This document shows positions 35,719-48,800 of a stretch of DNA of 64,000 nt, piece after piece. Made by a program: the position numbers and the translations under genes. Position 1 is the first letter of the stretch, and every line of letters starts with the position of its first letter. Source of the DNA: Monocercomonoides exilis. Its lineage: Eukaryota > Preaxostyla > Oxymonadida > Polymastigidae. The stretch lies in NCBI GenBank assembly GCA_001643675.2, contig LSRY02000053.1:151001-215000 (forward strand). The letters are read 5' to 3'. The notes under the pieces were generated by a model that saw only the letters and a list, made by a program, of their open reading frames with translations, did no database searches and had not been told where the DNA came from.

Positions 35719-36768
35719 ATGCTTTTAGATAATGCTCCTCTTGGACGATATCGCATCGTGGTTAATGCAAATGAATGGAAAGAAACGGATAATGATGAAT
35801 TTGAAAGAGCTATAGCTCTTGTTGGGGAAGAGGAGCAGGAACGAATTCGAAAATTCAAATTCATAAAAGATGCAAAAACTGCTTTGATAGGAAGGCTTAT
35901 TCTCAATGCAATGGCAGTGAAAACATTGGGTATTCGAAATGCTTCTCTTAAATGGAAAAGAACAGATAAAGGAAAACCATTTATTGATCCTGCGTGCGTT
36001 GATGGCATTTCTACAGCAAATCATTATTCAAACTTTTCGTATAACATTTCCCATAGCGGTCATTGGGTTGTTGGTGCTTCTGAACTTGAGTTTCCGATTG
36101 GAATCGATGTTAATGATCACGGCTTAAGACCTAATTGCAAAATTGATTTTGATGAATTTGACGATGTTACTGCAGAAGAAAATTTTGAAATACTGAAATC
36201 TTATTTTTCAACATTTAAACATATATTTTCTCCTCCCGAGGCAAAACACATGGAAAGCTTACGTTTCAAATCAGGACCTGTTAGACTATTAGAATTTTCT
36301 CGTTTCTGGACATCAAAGGAAAGCTTTGTTAAAGTGAGTGGACTTGGCTTCAACTTTGACGTTGCAAGATTACATTTTGATTTTAGCGAATATCATCAAT
36401 CTGACATACCAAAAATGCCAACTAGTGTTATGGCAGCACCTATTAAAGTTAGTGTTGATGGAAAAGATGTTTCAAGTGAATGGATGTTTGAGCAATTTAT
36501 TCTTGATCGCTATCATATTGTGAATGTTGCTATTCGTACCAATCCAGAATCTTTATCAAATTCCTCTGTGTATTCAAGTTCATCATCAACTCCATCTTCT
36601 TCAACTTCTGCTGAGCATATTCTGTCTTCTGGTGAAAAAGTTGAAAGCGAGATCATTCATGCTTCTTTGGACTCCAAGGTTTATAAGGAAAAAATAGAAC
36701 ATCTTCATCCTCTGCCATTGCTATTATTAAAACCAGCTGATATCATTAAATATTTGGAGGAAAACTGA
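35719..36768 (+). CDS. 4'-phosphopantetheinyl transferase (Sfp/AASDHPPT type)
   Basis: A 349-aa intronless frame from ATG 35719 to TGA 36768. It transfers the phosphopantetheine arm of coenzyme A to a Ser of carrier proteins. Family marks in order: RRL-like GRLILNAMAV near residue 58, KGKPFI near 83, NISHSGHWVVGA near 109-120, PIGIDV near 127 (Mg-binding Asp), and FWTSKESFVKVSGLG near 205-219 with the W-x-x-KE-x-x-x-K core. The spacing between GIDV and WTSKES is longer than in Sfp because of an insertion (about residues 135-185) containing FDDVTAEE. A Ser-rich tail near 285-305 is a lineage addition. Its likely target is an alpha-aminoadipate reductase or acyl carrier domain. Neither is in the window. 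It is divergent from the AAAP gene. Confidence 0.9.
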   Translation: MLLDNAPLGRYRIVVNANEWKETDNDEFERAIALVGEEEQERIRKFKFIKDAKTALIGRLILNAMAVKTLGIRNASLKWKRTDKGKPFIDPACVDGISTANHYSNFSYNISHSGHWVVGASELEFPIGIDVNDHGLRPNCKIDFDEFDDVTAEENFEILKSYFSTFKHIFSPPEAKHMESLRFKSGPVRLLEFSRFWTSKESFVKVSGLGFNFDVARLHFDFSEYHQSDIPKMPTSVMAAPIKVSVDGKDVSSEWMFEQFILDRYHIVNVAIRTNPESLSNSSVYSSSSSTPSSSTSAEHILSSGEKVESEIIHASLDSKVYKEKIEHLHPLPLLLLKPADIIKYLEEN

Positions 36769-37645
36769 TGAATTGAAATATTCGAAAGTTGTTGAGCTCA
36801 ACGCGCCTTTGTGAGATAATCTCGAACGATAACAGTAAGGTACTGTATTTTGAAATTTTAATAAATTTTTAGAAATGTGACTTTATTTCAATGATTTCCT
36901 TGAATTATTAGAATTGAATATTTATTCAAAGAGTATTAAATGCTCCTCATTATTTTGACTGCTTATTTTAAACAAGTTGAAAACTGTATCTTTTTTCGAA
37001 TAAGATTATTTATTAAGCAATTAGATGGAATTACACTTTTTTGAAAGAAGTTTGCCTTAAAAGCAATACAACAATTGCAAAAAAAAGAAATAATAGCATT
37101 ACAATTGAAAGTACATGTGAAGAACGGATGGACAGAATTGATGAAAAAATGAAGAAAGAAAAAATTTTTTGGTAAAAGTGGAATCAATCTACACCTATTT
37201 TGATCGCACCCATTATATTAATAATATTATTATTTCTTTTCTTTAACAAGCTCTGATTTGAAGATTTTATAGTGTTAAACGACATACTGTTTTCGCATTT
37301 TATTTGCTAGGGTTAAGAAAAGGTAAAAAAAGTTAGGGTTTTCCAAGAAAATCCAATTGTTTTTGCAAATTAATGAAAAGAAAAAAGATTATTTTCAATA
37401 TTTGAATATAGTTATTTTTCTAAATAAATTAGAATATATTAAATATTTATCATTTAATATGTTGGAAAATGATTATATGCGTTTATTTTTGGGTGTTGGT
37501 TGTATTCACTTTTACCAATTTTTTTTAACTTTATTATCTATAAATGTTGAAAGAATCTATTTTTCTTTAAAAAATAGGGTCAACGGACTTATTACAAAGT
37601 TGTCATGAATTTCAATTTCAAGTTTTTTTTATCACTTCAATTATT

Positions 37646-37647
<2 letters not shown>

Positions 37648-37677
<30 letters not shown>
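37648..37677. repeat. Poly-T tract
   Basis: An uninterrupted run of about 30 T immediately left of the candidate terminal inverted repeat at 37725. Exact length is likely to vary between reads. Confidence 0.8.
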
Positions 37678-37678
<1 letters not shown>

Positions 37679-37721
37679 TAAATCCAAATTATTGAACAAT
37701 AATTATTCCCAAAAAAGTGAA

Positions 37722-40542
37722 TAATAGTTAGGGAAAAAACCCGCACAAAATTCGAAACTCGTGCACATGGGTTCTAAAAATGGAAATGTCTTTATGGATG
37801 ACAAATATGTATTTCAAATCGCTCAATTTTTTTCTTATTAAGAATATTTTTACAGTTTTATAAACATATTCTTTTTTTAAAGGGTTTCATCCCTTAATAA
37901 TTCAAATGGAACAGAAACAGTTTTTTTAAAGAATAATTTTTTGAGTGTTCAGTTATCGAAAGACTTCTTTTCCAAAAGTGTTTATTTGATTGCTCTTAGA
38001 TTTCTTATTCACTCTATTGTTGTTTATTAAACACTTTATTAATGTGTTTCTGAAACGTTTTAAATATTTCATTAGAACTTCATATTTAACCGCAACATTT
38101 CGTGAATGAAAAAAAGAAAATATTGAAACAAAAGCAAATACAAGCCATATGATTTCATATTTGGATTGTCTTTTTGAAACATTTTTTCTTTTAAACATAA
38201 AGAATTTGAAATTTGAAACTTCGTTTTCTGCTTGTTAAAATATGGAAATCCTATTCTTTGGAAGTTTTCATTTGATATATTTTTCAATTGTGTTCAGCTT
38301 ATCTTTTCAAAAAATAATGAAATAATATATATTACAAATAAGAACAAAATGATAGAAATAAAAAAATGATTTCTATAGAAAGGAAGTTTGTTTTCAATTA
38401 TCTTTTTGCAACAATTCAATAGTTTTGCTTATTCAATAAACAACTCTTTCCCACTCATTTGAAATTAATTGTCAATAAATTGCATTGGTGGAATGCCTGA
38501 TAATCGATACTGATTTTCTTGTTGAAATAAATGATTCCATCAAATATATGGAATTAAATATATCATCTTTTTTCGTTGGAAATGATATCATGTTCCTTCA
38601 TTTTTTCGAAATATTTTTCAATATTCAGTTTTGTTGTTTAGGTTATAATGTTTCCAGTTATCGATGCACCTACTCAAAGTTGTCAACAGAAAAAAAAGAA
38701 TATGCTCAACTGCAATTTTGATTTTGGAAATTGCTGTTTTTATCGTTTGATATCATAAAATTATTCAATGAAGATAATGTTGTTTTGCTGAGCTTTCATT
38801 TGGAAAATTCATATTTTCACTGAGAAAACAACAAATGCCACCTCATTTGACATTGCTTTTGCATTCTTCCATATATCACTTTGAAAAGTTAAAATAAATT
38901 ATGATCTATTTAACATGAGTCGTTTCACTGGTTTTGATTGATGAATAGTTTGTGAAGAATTCTGATGGAACAGATATCTATTTTGCTTCCGTTATTCAAA
39001 TTGATCCTAAATTTTTAAATATTATTTTATCATTTTTTGGTTCAATTGATGAAATGTTTGTTTTTCAAGTCCCTCCTTTTCGCTATCAGCACTCGCTTCT
39101 GCAGCATAATTGAGTTTCTCTGATTCAAAATATGTATCTGTTCAGTCATCTCGTGCAACTTGCATTTGTGTGAATAATTGTTAGGAAATTGTTGATAAAA
39201 TTTTCAATCCAGCATTCTGTCATTGTAATTCAGAAATTTGTTGTTGTTGGCCACATATGACTTGCTCCAAGAACAGTTCCGCCCATTCTTTTCACTCTTC
39301 ACTTGCTCATTGATGATCCTTGGATGATATAATAACGCATTCAAATTTCATCTCCTCCACTTTTACCAATAGAGAAATTGCTTTCTACAAGTCCATAAAC
39401 GTTCAGTGATGAAGATTCTACAAATAGAGCAAATGAATTCATCAAAAAAGCTTAAAAAATTCACAAAAACCTTCAAAATCGCAAAAGTGTCCAATGCACT
39501 CGTTTTTCACAAGCTGACATGTAAACATACTGCAAACAGAATAGGCGCAATTTTCGTATTACTCTTTCATTCGTATCTATTAGCATTATATTGGTTCGTT
39601 CTTTTCTCCAATCAAAAAAATCCTATTTATAACTTGAGGAAATTTGACATTCTGCATCACATGATAGAATTATTCATTTACATTCTGCTTAGGAGTATTA
39701 TTGATACAGTTTATTTCAAGAATTCAAAATAAAAAAAATTAAATAAATTAGAATTTTGAATATAATGAACAAAATCAAACTTAACAAATAATTATCTTTT
39801 GATTAAACAAACTCATTTAAAGGATATGGATGTTCACAAATACCCAGCATTATGGCATAAATTAGAAAAGTTTGTTTCCACATTTTTTATCAATTTCTAT
39901 TTTAATTGTGGGAAATGAAACCATAAAATATATTTTACACTTTTTTGTTTTTTGGATTTATTATCTCATTCGAAAACAGAGAAATCTGCATTCAATTGAG
40001 AATATATCGGTTTGTTTTAATTATGTTTTGCATACAGTATCATTTATTACAAATTTTTAATTGTATTTATACAGGATCAACATTGTTTTTGTTCAACTGG
40101 TTTTTTATCAATATTATCTGTAATGTTTTTGAACTTTTTCCATATTTTCGAATCCTAATTGAATAATGATTTTGATTCAGTTGTGATCATTGTTTTATAT
40201 CAACTCTAATTGCCATATTTTCACATCAAAACATGATTTTTAAATAGTAATAATAAAACAAAGAAATGAGATAAATAAATAATATTTAGAGCTTTGTTTA
40301 ATTATATTTAATATCAAATCCAACTCAAACAGTTTTCATGAAATATCAATTTGAAAATTGAAAATCGTTCGATCGATTTTTCCATTTCAGAACAATTTTT
40401 TATTAAAATGGTGAAAATCACCTTTATACACAAAGTTTATTCACGAATTGACACAGTTTCATATTTTCATAATTGACAAAGAATTTTTTGAACTATTGTG
40501 CAGAGGTTTTTTCCCCAAAGTGGGTTTTTTCCCTAACTATAA
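37722..40542. mobile_element. Candidate non-autonomous DNA transposon (18-bp terminal inverted repeats, TAA duplication)
   Basis: TAGTTAGGGAAAAAACCC at 37725-37742 is the perfect reverse complement of 40522-40539. Both are flanked outside by TAA (37722-37724 and 40540-40542), a 3-base target duplication of the TWA type used by PIF/Harbinger elements. The 2.8 kb between is AT-rich with no transposase. Chance occurrence of an 18-base inverted match at this spacing is unlikely, but only two copies of the end are visible here, so mobility is inferred. Confidence 0.42.
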
Positions 40543-41413
40543 CAAATTGATAATTTATGTTTTATGATATCATTTTAGAAAGAGAACATTTAACATCCAA
40601 CAACAATCAGCAAACCAAGCGAAATAGAATAAAACAATAAAAAAAGAAAACACTTTATTACCATTTTCTCAAACTTTTTGAGACAATGAAAATGGCATAT
40701 GTCTAAATATTTTTGAAAAGTTCCTTTTGTTTCGTTTTCAGGTGAAAATGAAATTTTATTTTTTTTATTAAAATTTTATTCCAACTCATCAACTTTCACC
40801 AGTGTGAAAATTTTCTCATTGTCAAGATTTTGTTTTCATGACAGCGAAATTAGGTGAGCAGGAGAAGAAAATTGATGAAAATCTGAAATTTTTATTTTAT
40901 TTGAAAATCAAACAAAAAGAACTTTTCAAAAAAATTCAGACATATTTTTTTTTTGGAAAATTCATTTTGTTAAATTTTCAAATTGGAGTAAAATTTCATA
41001 TTTTGATTAAATGGGGAAAAATATGGGCTATCAAGCTTTTTATGCACAAAGCATGAAAATATTGTTTCACCAATAGCATTATTAAACTTTACCAGATTAC
41101 AAAATAATTTTGATTTTCATATCTGAAAACAAACATCATGGTTATGAACACAAAATGTTTTGTGACTTCACATGTATTTCAAAAAACAAACCAATTTTTT
41201 TCAAATTTTTTGATCTCAAAAAGTTCATCTCAGATGTTTAATTTTTCAATGAAAAAGCCTGAAGTCAAATATTTCGCCACAAATGTTTTGTGGAACAAAA
41301 TACAGAAAGCAGATTATTCTGTTTCAGGAAACCAATATCTTCAAATTTTCATATTGATGAAAATTCGAGATAAACAAAAGTCAATGAACAACACATATAA
41401 TGGATCAAACTAT

Positions 41414-41415
<2 letters not shown>

Positions 41416-41477
<62 letters not shown>
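41416..41477. repeat. CT microsatellite followed by poly-T
   Basis: About 16 TC units followed by about 29 T. Simple-sequence expansion in non-coding DNA. No function is suggested. Confidence 0.95.
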
Positions 41478-42838
41478 CTTTGTCCAAAAATTTTCTGCAA
41501 AAATTTGTCAGAAAAATAAAAATTATTTTTTGGAATTACTCACAACATAATGAAATTTTGAAATGGATTTTCCATTAACATTACCCACTTTTTTCTTTCT
41601 TTGTTTTTTTAATTTAAAAAGGACAAGATGGGTGATTGTTTCTGAAATCATAACTTTTTTCGGGGAATTGTTTTTTGAAAGGAAATTCGTTAATTTCGAA
41701 ATTATGTTCTTTAAGATAATAAATGTTTCAGAATAATAACACTAGTTAAAGTTTGATATGAATATGAAAGCAGATATGAAATACAACAGTGTTTTCACAT
41801 TGAAGTGTTCATTGAAAAATATTGGTAACGCATATTCAAACAGAAAATTTTGACAGGAAAAATATGATTTCAATAATTATTACCCAGATAAATAAAACTT
41901 CTTTTTTAATAGCTAATCCTTTTTGAAATCAGACTTTTGTTCGAGTTCAAATTAATCACTTTTTCTTTACAATAATTATGAAACAATTGTGGAAAAGTGA
42001 AGAAATACTATTTGTCAAATTGTCCATTGAGAAAAAAAGATTAAAACTCAAACAAGATTGAATTCAGTAAAAGAATTACAAAATGCTAAAGAGAAAGATC
42101 AATCAGTTTCACTAATTTATAATAAGAGTTTCATTCATTTCACTTATAGAACATAATCAAAAAGTGTTTCATTAAATTCTTCAATTTCAAAAATATTTAT
42201 TGTTAACAACGTAAAATTTCAAACTCAGAAGATACAAATTTTAATGATTAAAAATTAATGATGTTAGAAAAACAATAATTGTAAACTACATCAAAGAAAT
42301 AGTGTTCAAACGAAAAATGCAGCATTCTGGAATTGCACGCATGAATGGAAAAACAGAACAAAAAAAGAAATAATAAGAGGCAATTCTCGCAAAGTGGTGT
42401 TTCAAACAGGTGATGATATATAAAACAAAAAAGAAAAATCTTGTAAAACAATGACTGATGAAATAAAAATGCTCAAGTGTGCTCAAAAGCACAATCAACT
42501 GAAAATTAATAAAGTTGAATACACAGAACAAATTATGATACATTATAATTGATTTGTAATAACAGAAAACGTGAAATGCAAATGCATGAATGAATCAAAA
42601 AAGCAATAAAAAGATACAAACATTTGAATTACAAGTATTGGCGATACTCAAACCACGCACAATACATTTTCAATTACTGACTAACTCATTTTATCAATTT
42701 CCAAAAAATACTCTATCAGCCAGAACAACCCTTTAATTTCAATCCTTATTTCCTCATTTTACAGCACCTTATCAAACTCTTCTTCTGATCATCCTCATTC
42801 TCTTTCCATCACTGACCTTCCATTTTCACCCCACCGCT

Positions 42839-45800
42839 TTATGTTGCAAAGTCGATTGCATCTGACATTGTCAAAACCACTGCCTCTTTCGGGAAGTGCT
42901 GAATAAACACTCTCTTCAGTTCAACAATGCTCAGCCTAGCTTCACTTTCGCCTGCCCAGCACCCCTCCGCTGTTTCTGCAAGATCCGATTCCTTCACAGC
43001 GTCCACATTTGGCCTTTCTCCATTGACTATTTTCTGTCCTGCTGTCTCAGCCTCGTATTCTTCAAATGGGATCTGAAGCGTTAAGCATTCCCACAGCATC
43101 ATCCCAATCGAGAACACCACAGACTCCTTTGTTGCATCCATCTTCTTGTTCATCAGCAGCTCCGGCGCCTTCCATCGCATGCATTCCTTCCTGTTGTCTT
43201 CATCATCCTCAAACGCTGATGACGGCAGAGAATCTCTGTCGTCGTCGTCATCATCATCAGCACTTGCAGATGTCACAACCGTTGATGAAGAGACGGATGA
43301 AGTGTCAGAGTCTGAGGAACAATCAGAGTGCAATGCAATGCAGATGACCATGTGCTCCGAAAACAGCACAATGTGCGGACTCAGATTGATAAGTGATTGG
43401 AGTGGGTTTTCCATTTCGTCAAACGAGTGGAGTGCCAAATTGACCACCCAGAACAGGATCTGAGCAGCCGAGACTTCCCGCTCCTGAAGAGTGCCAATCG
43501 CCATCTCTTTCTTCGCATTCCTTCCGTGCAGCAGCATGAACAATGAATCCCTCAAATCCACGATCAGCTTCTCATGAGGAGACGAACAGGCCATGGCATC
43601 CACCAGATTCGACATCGATGAGGTTGTTGGACACAAATCTTCTCCGCATATAAAAGAAGAATCTGTATCTGTCGTTGAAGTCGACGAGATGGATGAAATG
43701 GATGGTGAAGGTGTTCTTTTCCTTGTCTCTTCTTCTTCAACCTTTTCCAATGCCCAATCAGGAATCTTATCTGAATCGCGCCCAAGAATGTATTCAGTCG
43801 ATCCACTTTCACTCAGCAAATGCTCTGATGACTCTGAATGTTCCATGTTCGTCTCATATATTCTCTTCTTCATCCTCTCATCATTTTTCTTTTCAGCTTC
43901 CCTCTCTGCTCTTCTCCACTGCTCCTCAGGTGACATCTCCATCGTCACCATTTCAAATGCCTTCGGATCCTTTCTGATGTTATCGTTCGCAATCTCTCTC
44001 AGATCTTCCGCTTCATTCTTTGCCTCCTTCCATCGAACCGCCAGAACAACTGCAACAATAAGAACAATCAAAAACAAAACAACAAATATTATCGCAATTA
44101 TTGCAGCCCAAGATGATCTTCCTTCTTTTCCTCCCTCAACAAGATTTCCTTCTCCATTTGGCTCAGAATTGCTTCTGTTCTTCAGAATAAATGAATCAGT
44201 GGCTGATGGCAAATCAGCTTTTCCAAATAAAATGCACGCCCTCACTTCTGCTTCACTTGCCACCCCTTCAAATGTCTTGACAGGAACAGACCCATGCACC
44301 TCTTCCTCTGATATGAAATCACTTTCATCAAACAAATATTTCTCAACCACCTCTTCATCTCCAATAGCAATAACTGTCTTGAATGACAGGTTACAAGGAA
44401 GGAGAATCGATCCTCTGAACACAAGATTTACCTTCTCCCCTGACTTTTCTGATGACACACTCTCCACCTTCGGGATGAAAAGTGGAGATGCTCTTTCTTT
44501 TGCTATTCCTTCCAGTGTGCATCCTTCTTCCAATATCCATAGCGAGGTGTTGTCTTTCACTCCATCTCCTCCCTTCAAACTCTCAACCTTCAATTTTGCT
44601 GAGTTTTCGCACAAAACATTCCGCCTTGCCGATCCATAATTCGCTATTGATGGATTATTATTCTCAAATCTCCCGTCATATATCTCCACACTTCCACCTG
44701 ATAAGGAAAGCCCTCCATTTTCTGAATTTGTCAGCGTCGAATCCTTCATTAACCCGGAACAATTTTGAAGATCAATCATCGACCCATTCCACCGACACAG
44801 CTCTTCTAATGATTCTTTGTTGGATCTCAACTCTTGCGTGCTTGCTGCTCCATCAAATGCACACAAAGATAAGCAAACATCCGATAAATCTGTCAGAGCA
44901 GCAATTCTTCCCTTTTCTGAGGACGAGATGCATTTTTGGTTGGTGTAGTTCTCCAATTCTACCAATAAAGACGAAGATAAAGCCGAAGAAGAAGCGGCCA
45001 AACAGCACGGGCCAAACGAATTTCTGGTTATGTTTTGAAATGAAGACTGCTTTAACCTGAATTCTGAGTCATTTGATTTCACGTTCACTGCACATCCTTC
45101 CATAAGCATCGCGTTGGAAATGGCCAAGAAATTCATTTCGACATTTGCCTCTTCGCATTCTACAGAAAGCAAAGATTCCTTTGAAACGTGTGTATCGTCG
45201 AATTCCAGGTTGCTGCACCTGATGTTTGAATGGCCTCCTGAACCATCTGAGGAAAGCACAATCATGTTTGATCCGCACTGAATGCCTCTCATCTGAATGT
45301 TCTGTTGAAGGGAGTCTTTGCAGTTCCGAAGGATGAGAGCGGATCGATCAAACATGCAGCTGGAAACAAGCAATTGCTGCATGGACAGGTTTGCCAGATT
45401 GCGAAAATCAAATAGATTTCCAGAATTCACATCAGAAATGTTCAGTTCCATTAACAAGCAATATTGTCCGCCTCTTGCTACCACGCACGAAGAACTGAGA
45501 CGAAGGCAAGTAAAAGTGCACCCGTTAATCGATAGCCTGCCATTCTCCACGAGAATGATGGAGCAGTTCAATTTCATTTCAGAGTTTCCAGTCGAATCTT
45601 CTTGGGTAAATGCTGCGTCTGAAATAGACAAGTTGCCATCAGTCAGCGATAACAAGCTGGAATGCGAAGAAAAAAAAGCGCTTCCAAACAAAAATGTTAG
45701 AAATTCCATTTTCACATTCGACGAGCACGTAACAAGACTGTCTGTATTGCTCTCGACGGAGCAGTTCAGGAGGAGCACCCCTTTGTCGCTTTCCTGCTCC

Positions 45801-48800
45801 AGCGACTTGATCGTCACATCGCGAGCTCTTGCTTCCCCTGTCACTTCAGCGCTTTTGTCAATCAGCAAATTGCTGTAAGCTGAAGGAATGATGTGGGGCA
45901 GAGCAACATTCAAGGAAATGCAAGGTTCGCTTATTCCACCGCACTGGCGTGAATCGGAGGAGTTGTTGGATGAAGATGATGCGAATATCGTCTCGCTCCG
46001 ATACACAACAACAAGCAGCAACAGATCTTGCTCGTCGCCATAGTCGGGTGCTGTACATCCCCACACAGCAAACTCCCGAACAAACGGTGCTCTGAAATCG
46101 AGCTCGAACAGCTCGGCACCTATTTGAGTTTTGACATTCGCGCATTTCACATACACGTCTCTTCCCACAAATGCTTTATTCTCCATGAACGTGGTGTTTT
46201 TCAGCAGGAAAGGAAGCAGGCCATCACTTGTGATCAAAGAGCAATCCAGGAATATAGCGCCTCCTCTTCCAGTTGCAGAGCAGAAACATCCAGAGATAGC
46301 TGAAAAACTGCACTCAAAAAAGCCTCCTTCGCTTAGGCTCATGATCATTCCTCCACCTTTCTCGCTTTCGCTGCTTCCACAGTTTTTCATCGATGTGTTT
46401 TGCACAGACACGCTGCAAGGCTCGCTGCCAGTGCAGCTGATGATGGACGGCTCAGATGGTGCACTTTGGAGAAGCGAATAGAGTGTGCAGCATTTCAGCC
46501 GAACTGTTGAACTGCTTCCTTCATTTAATTCCTGTGGCTCGCCTCGCAACTCAGTTTGCGCTAACGCTGATATAATGCTTTTACCCATCAGTTCCATGTT
46601 GTTCATTGAAACATTTGTCAAGTCAATGCTGCTGTCATGTGATACCATCAGAATGTGTCTTTCGGCTTTGATGGATTGGATCGAGCAGGATGATAATTCG
46701 CACGTTCCAAACAGGCAGGCAACAACACAATAAGGAATGGCTGCCTCAGAAGCGCTGGTGAAGGAGCAGCCTTGAGCAGCAAAGGAGCTGCCAGTAGTGC
46801 TTATGAGTTTTGTCTGCTTCCATTCAGATCCATCCCCGCAGCAGATCTCAATGCTAGCAAGGGTGCATGTTCCGGTGTTCACCAGCACAGAATCGCTTTC
46901 TTCTTCCTTTCCTGCCTGAGGCGAAATGGCTGCTCCAAAAGTCAGGGAAGGGTGAGACTTGACATCAACTGAAGTCACAGTTACGTTTGAAATGTCAACC
47001 TCGCTGTTCACCTGTGCTTCTTCGATGATTACGAAAGTGTTCATGTTTTGTTGCGCTGGATCTTCCAAAGCACGAAAATGCTTCTGCCCATACTCCATTG
47101 TTGCACATGGCTCTTCTCCACTCCCACACCGGAGGACATCCCACCCGCTGTTCTTGCTGAGATGGATTTCCTGAGAAGCAAATCCAATCAGAAATCTGCA
47201 CAGATCGAAGTTTGTTTTTGTGGAGTCGCTTCCGATAAACAGATATGTATCGCTTGCTGTCTCACTCACTTCAAATGCCAATGTCTGTTTTGTGATGGAA
47301 ACGTTCAGGTCTGACGAGAGAAAGAACATGTTTTTCCCGTGCTTTGCAGAGCACTGATCGAAAGCCATCTGCTGGAAGGAGAATGTGTTGGAAGCCGAGC
47401 AGTCGAAATAGACCCCTCCTCCTTTTCCACCTGTTTCACTTTCAGCGCAGCATTTTGTGAATGTGGCGTTTTCCATCGTAAATTGCCCTTGAGCTTCGAC
47501 AACAATTTTCATCGCGCCTCCCTCCATGCTCTGGGTGCCTTTGACATTCGTAACATTCCAGTGCAAGCACTCAACATGGCTTGAAATTGAGGATGACATC
47601 AACAGAGCGTTGTTTGCATTGTCATTATCTATCCCTTCAAAAGAGCATTGTGTAAGAAAGATAGCCTTGTTGCTCGTTTCACCATCGTTCAATAGTTTGG
47701 ATGTTGACGATGGAACCACGCAGACGAGAGCCTGATCGCCAATTTCTGCATTTTTCACATTCAATGAAATAACCGTTGCGGGAGTACTGGCTGTGCTCTC
47801 GCTCACTGCGACGGGCGCATGCTGAAGATTCGCCGAACTTAACAGGAAGTCATCGATATTGAGTATCCCTCCACAGATTTGAACCAGCCAGTAACTTATC
47901 TGGCTGACCTCGCCCTGCTGCATCTCAAATGCACACTTTGTCAGTGACATGTTGCTCTCGGAAGACAAGAATATCAACGTTTCTATCTCAGCATCAAACG
48001 AAGATGGAAGCAAAAACCGGATTAACTCGATGGATACATTCCCTGTAGCTGCCATCACCTTTCCAGTCAAAGTATTCAGAGACTTGGCACAAGTCATTTC
48101 GGCTTTTGAAGTGTTTGATGATTTCAAATCCAAATTATGCAGATCCATTTCGTTTTTGATTGTTGATGAGTCAATAACAGCAATTGTCTTCACATCCAAT
48201 TCTGCCAGTCTTTTCACGCAATAATCAACAGACTGGCACGGATAATCAGAGAACCCACACACCACAGTATCAGCTCCATCCTCACTTCCCGCATGGATTG
48301 TGCTTCCAATTTCCTCCAGGAACAGAACCAACGGAATCGAATGCTCGTGATCATTTCCATGGAACCCACACATATCATCAAAGGAGCTATGTCCGAGAGC
48401 ATAGGCAAAAGGAAGAGTTTCGTTCGTGATCGATTCCTTCAGGTCGGGCGATTGAACAAACAAGTCGTTTCCGTTCTTCGCTTTATTCGGCTTTTCTGAT
48501 GAAAAAGTAGGAGTTGTGATTGCAAACGCAGCATCGGAGTGCTCAAGATTCAGAAAGATCCCTCCTCCAAATCCCTCCTGCGAATCAAAAGGCGCCTCGC
48601 ATTCTTCGAAGGAACAACCAGAAATTGTTGTTGAACAAGTGTTTGGTAGCGAGAGGAACAGCGCACCACCTCCATTTCCATCACCAGAAACAATGCAATG
48701 CTCAAAAGTGCATTCGTTTATTGAAGCATCGCAGCCATCCTCAAACCCTTTGCTCCACACTGTTTTCAGGCATCCGCCATTCTGCTTACTCTCAATATCC

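Larger units (their letters stand above)
36769..42838. other. 6-kb AT-rich region without recognisable genes
   Basis: This stretch is far richer in A and T than the flanking genes. Open frames are short (longest 146 codons), low in complexity and show no domain pattern. It holds a T-run at about 37648-37677, a candidate inverted-repeat-bounded element at 37722-40542 and a CT/T microsatellite at 41416-41477. Near 37311-37347 there are two copies of an AGGG-containing motif resembling the element ends. No tRNA cloverleaf, rRNA or coding exon was identified by eye. Confidence 0.6.

Noticed and set aside
37310-37345. Telomere-like AGGGTTA / TTAGGG motifs
   Set aside because: Only isolated single units, not a tandem array. 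They do not indicate a telomere or internal telomeric tract.
39406-39732. 108-codon frame with hydrophobic segments in the AT-rich region
   Set aside because: AT-driven composition, no signal or family pattern, and neighbours show equally long random frames.
41138-41578. 146-codon frame spanning the CT/T microsatellite
   Set aside because: Its length depends on the simple-sequence run (poly-Leu/Ser then poly-Phe). No coding character outside it.
36769-42838. Search for tRNA, rRNA or CRISPR-like arrays
   Set aside because: No cloverleaf with a GTTCRANNC-type T-arm, no rRNA-like stretch, and no regularly spaced direct repeats were seen.
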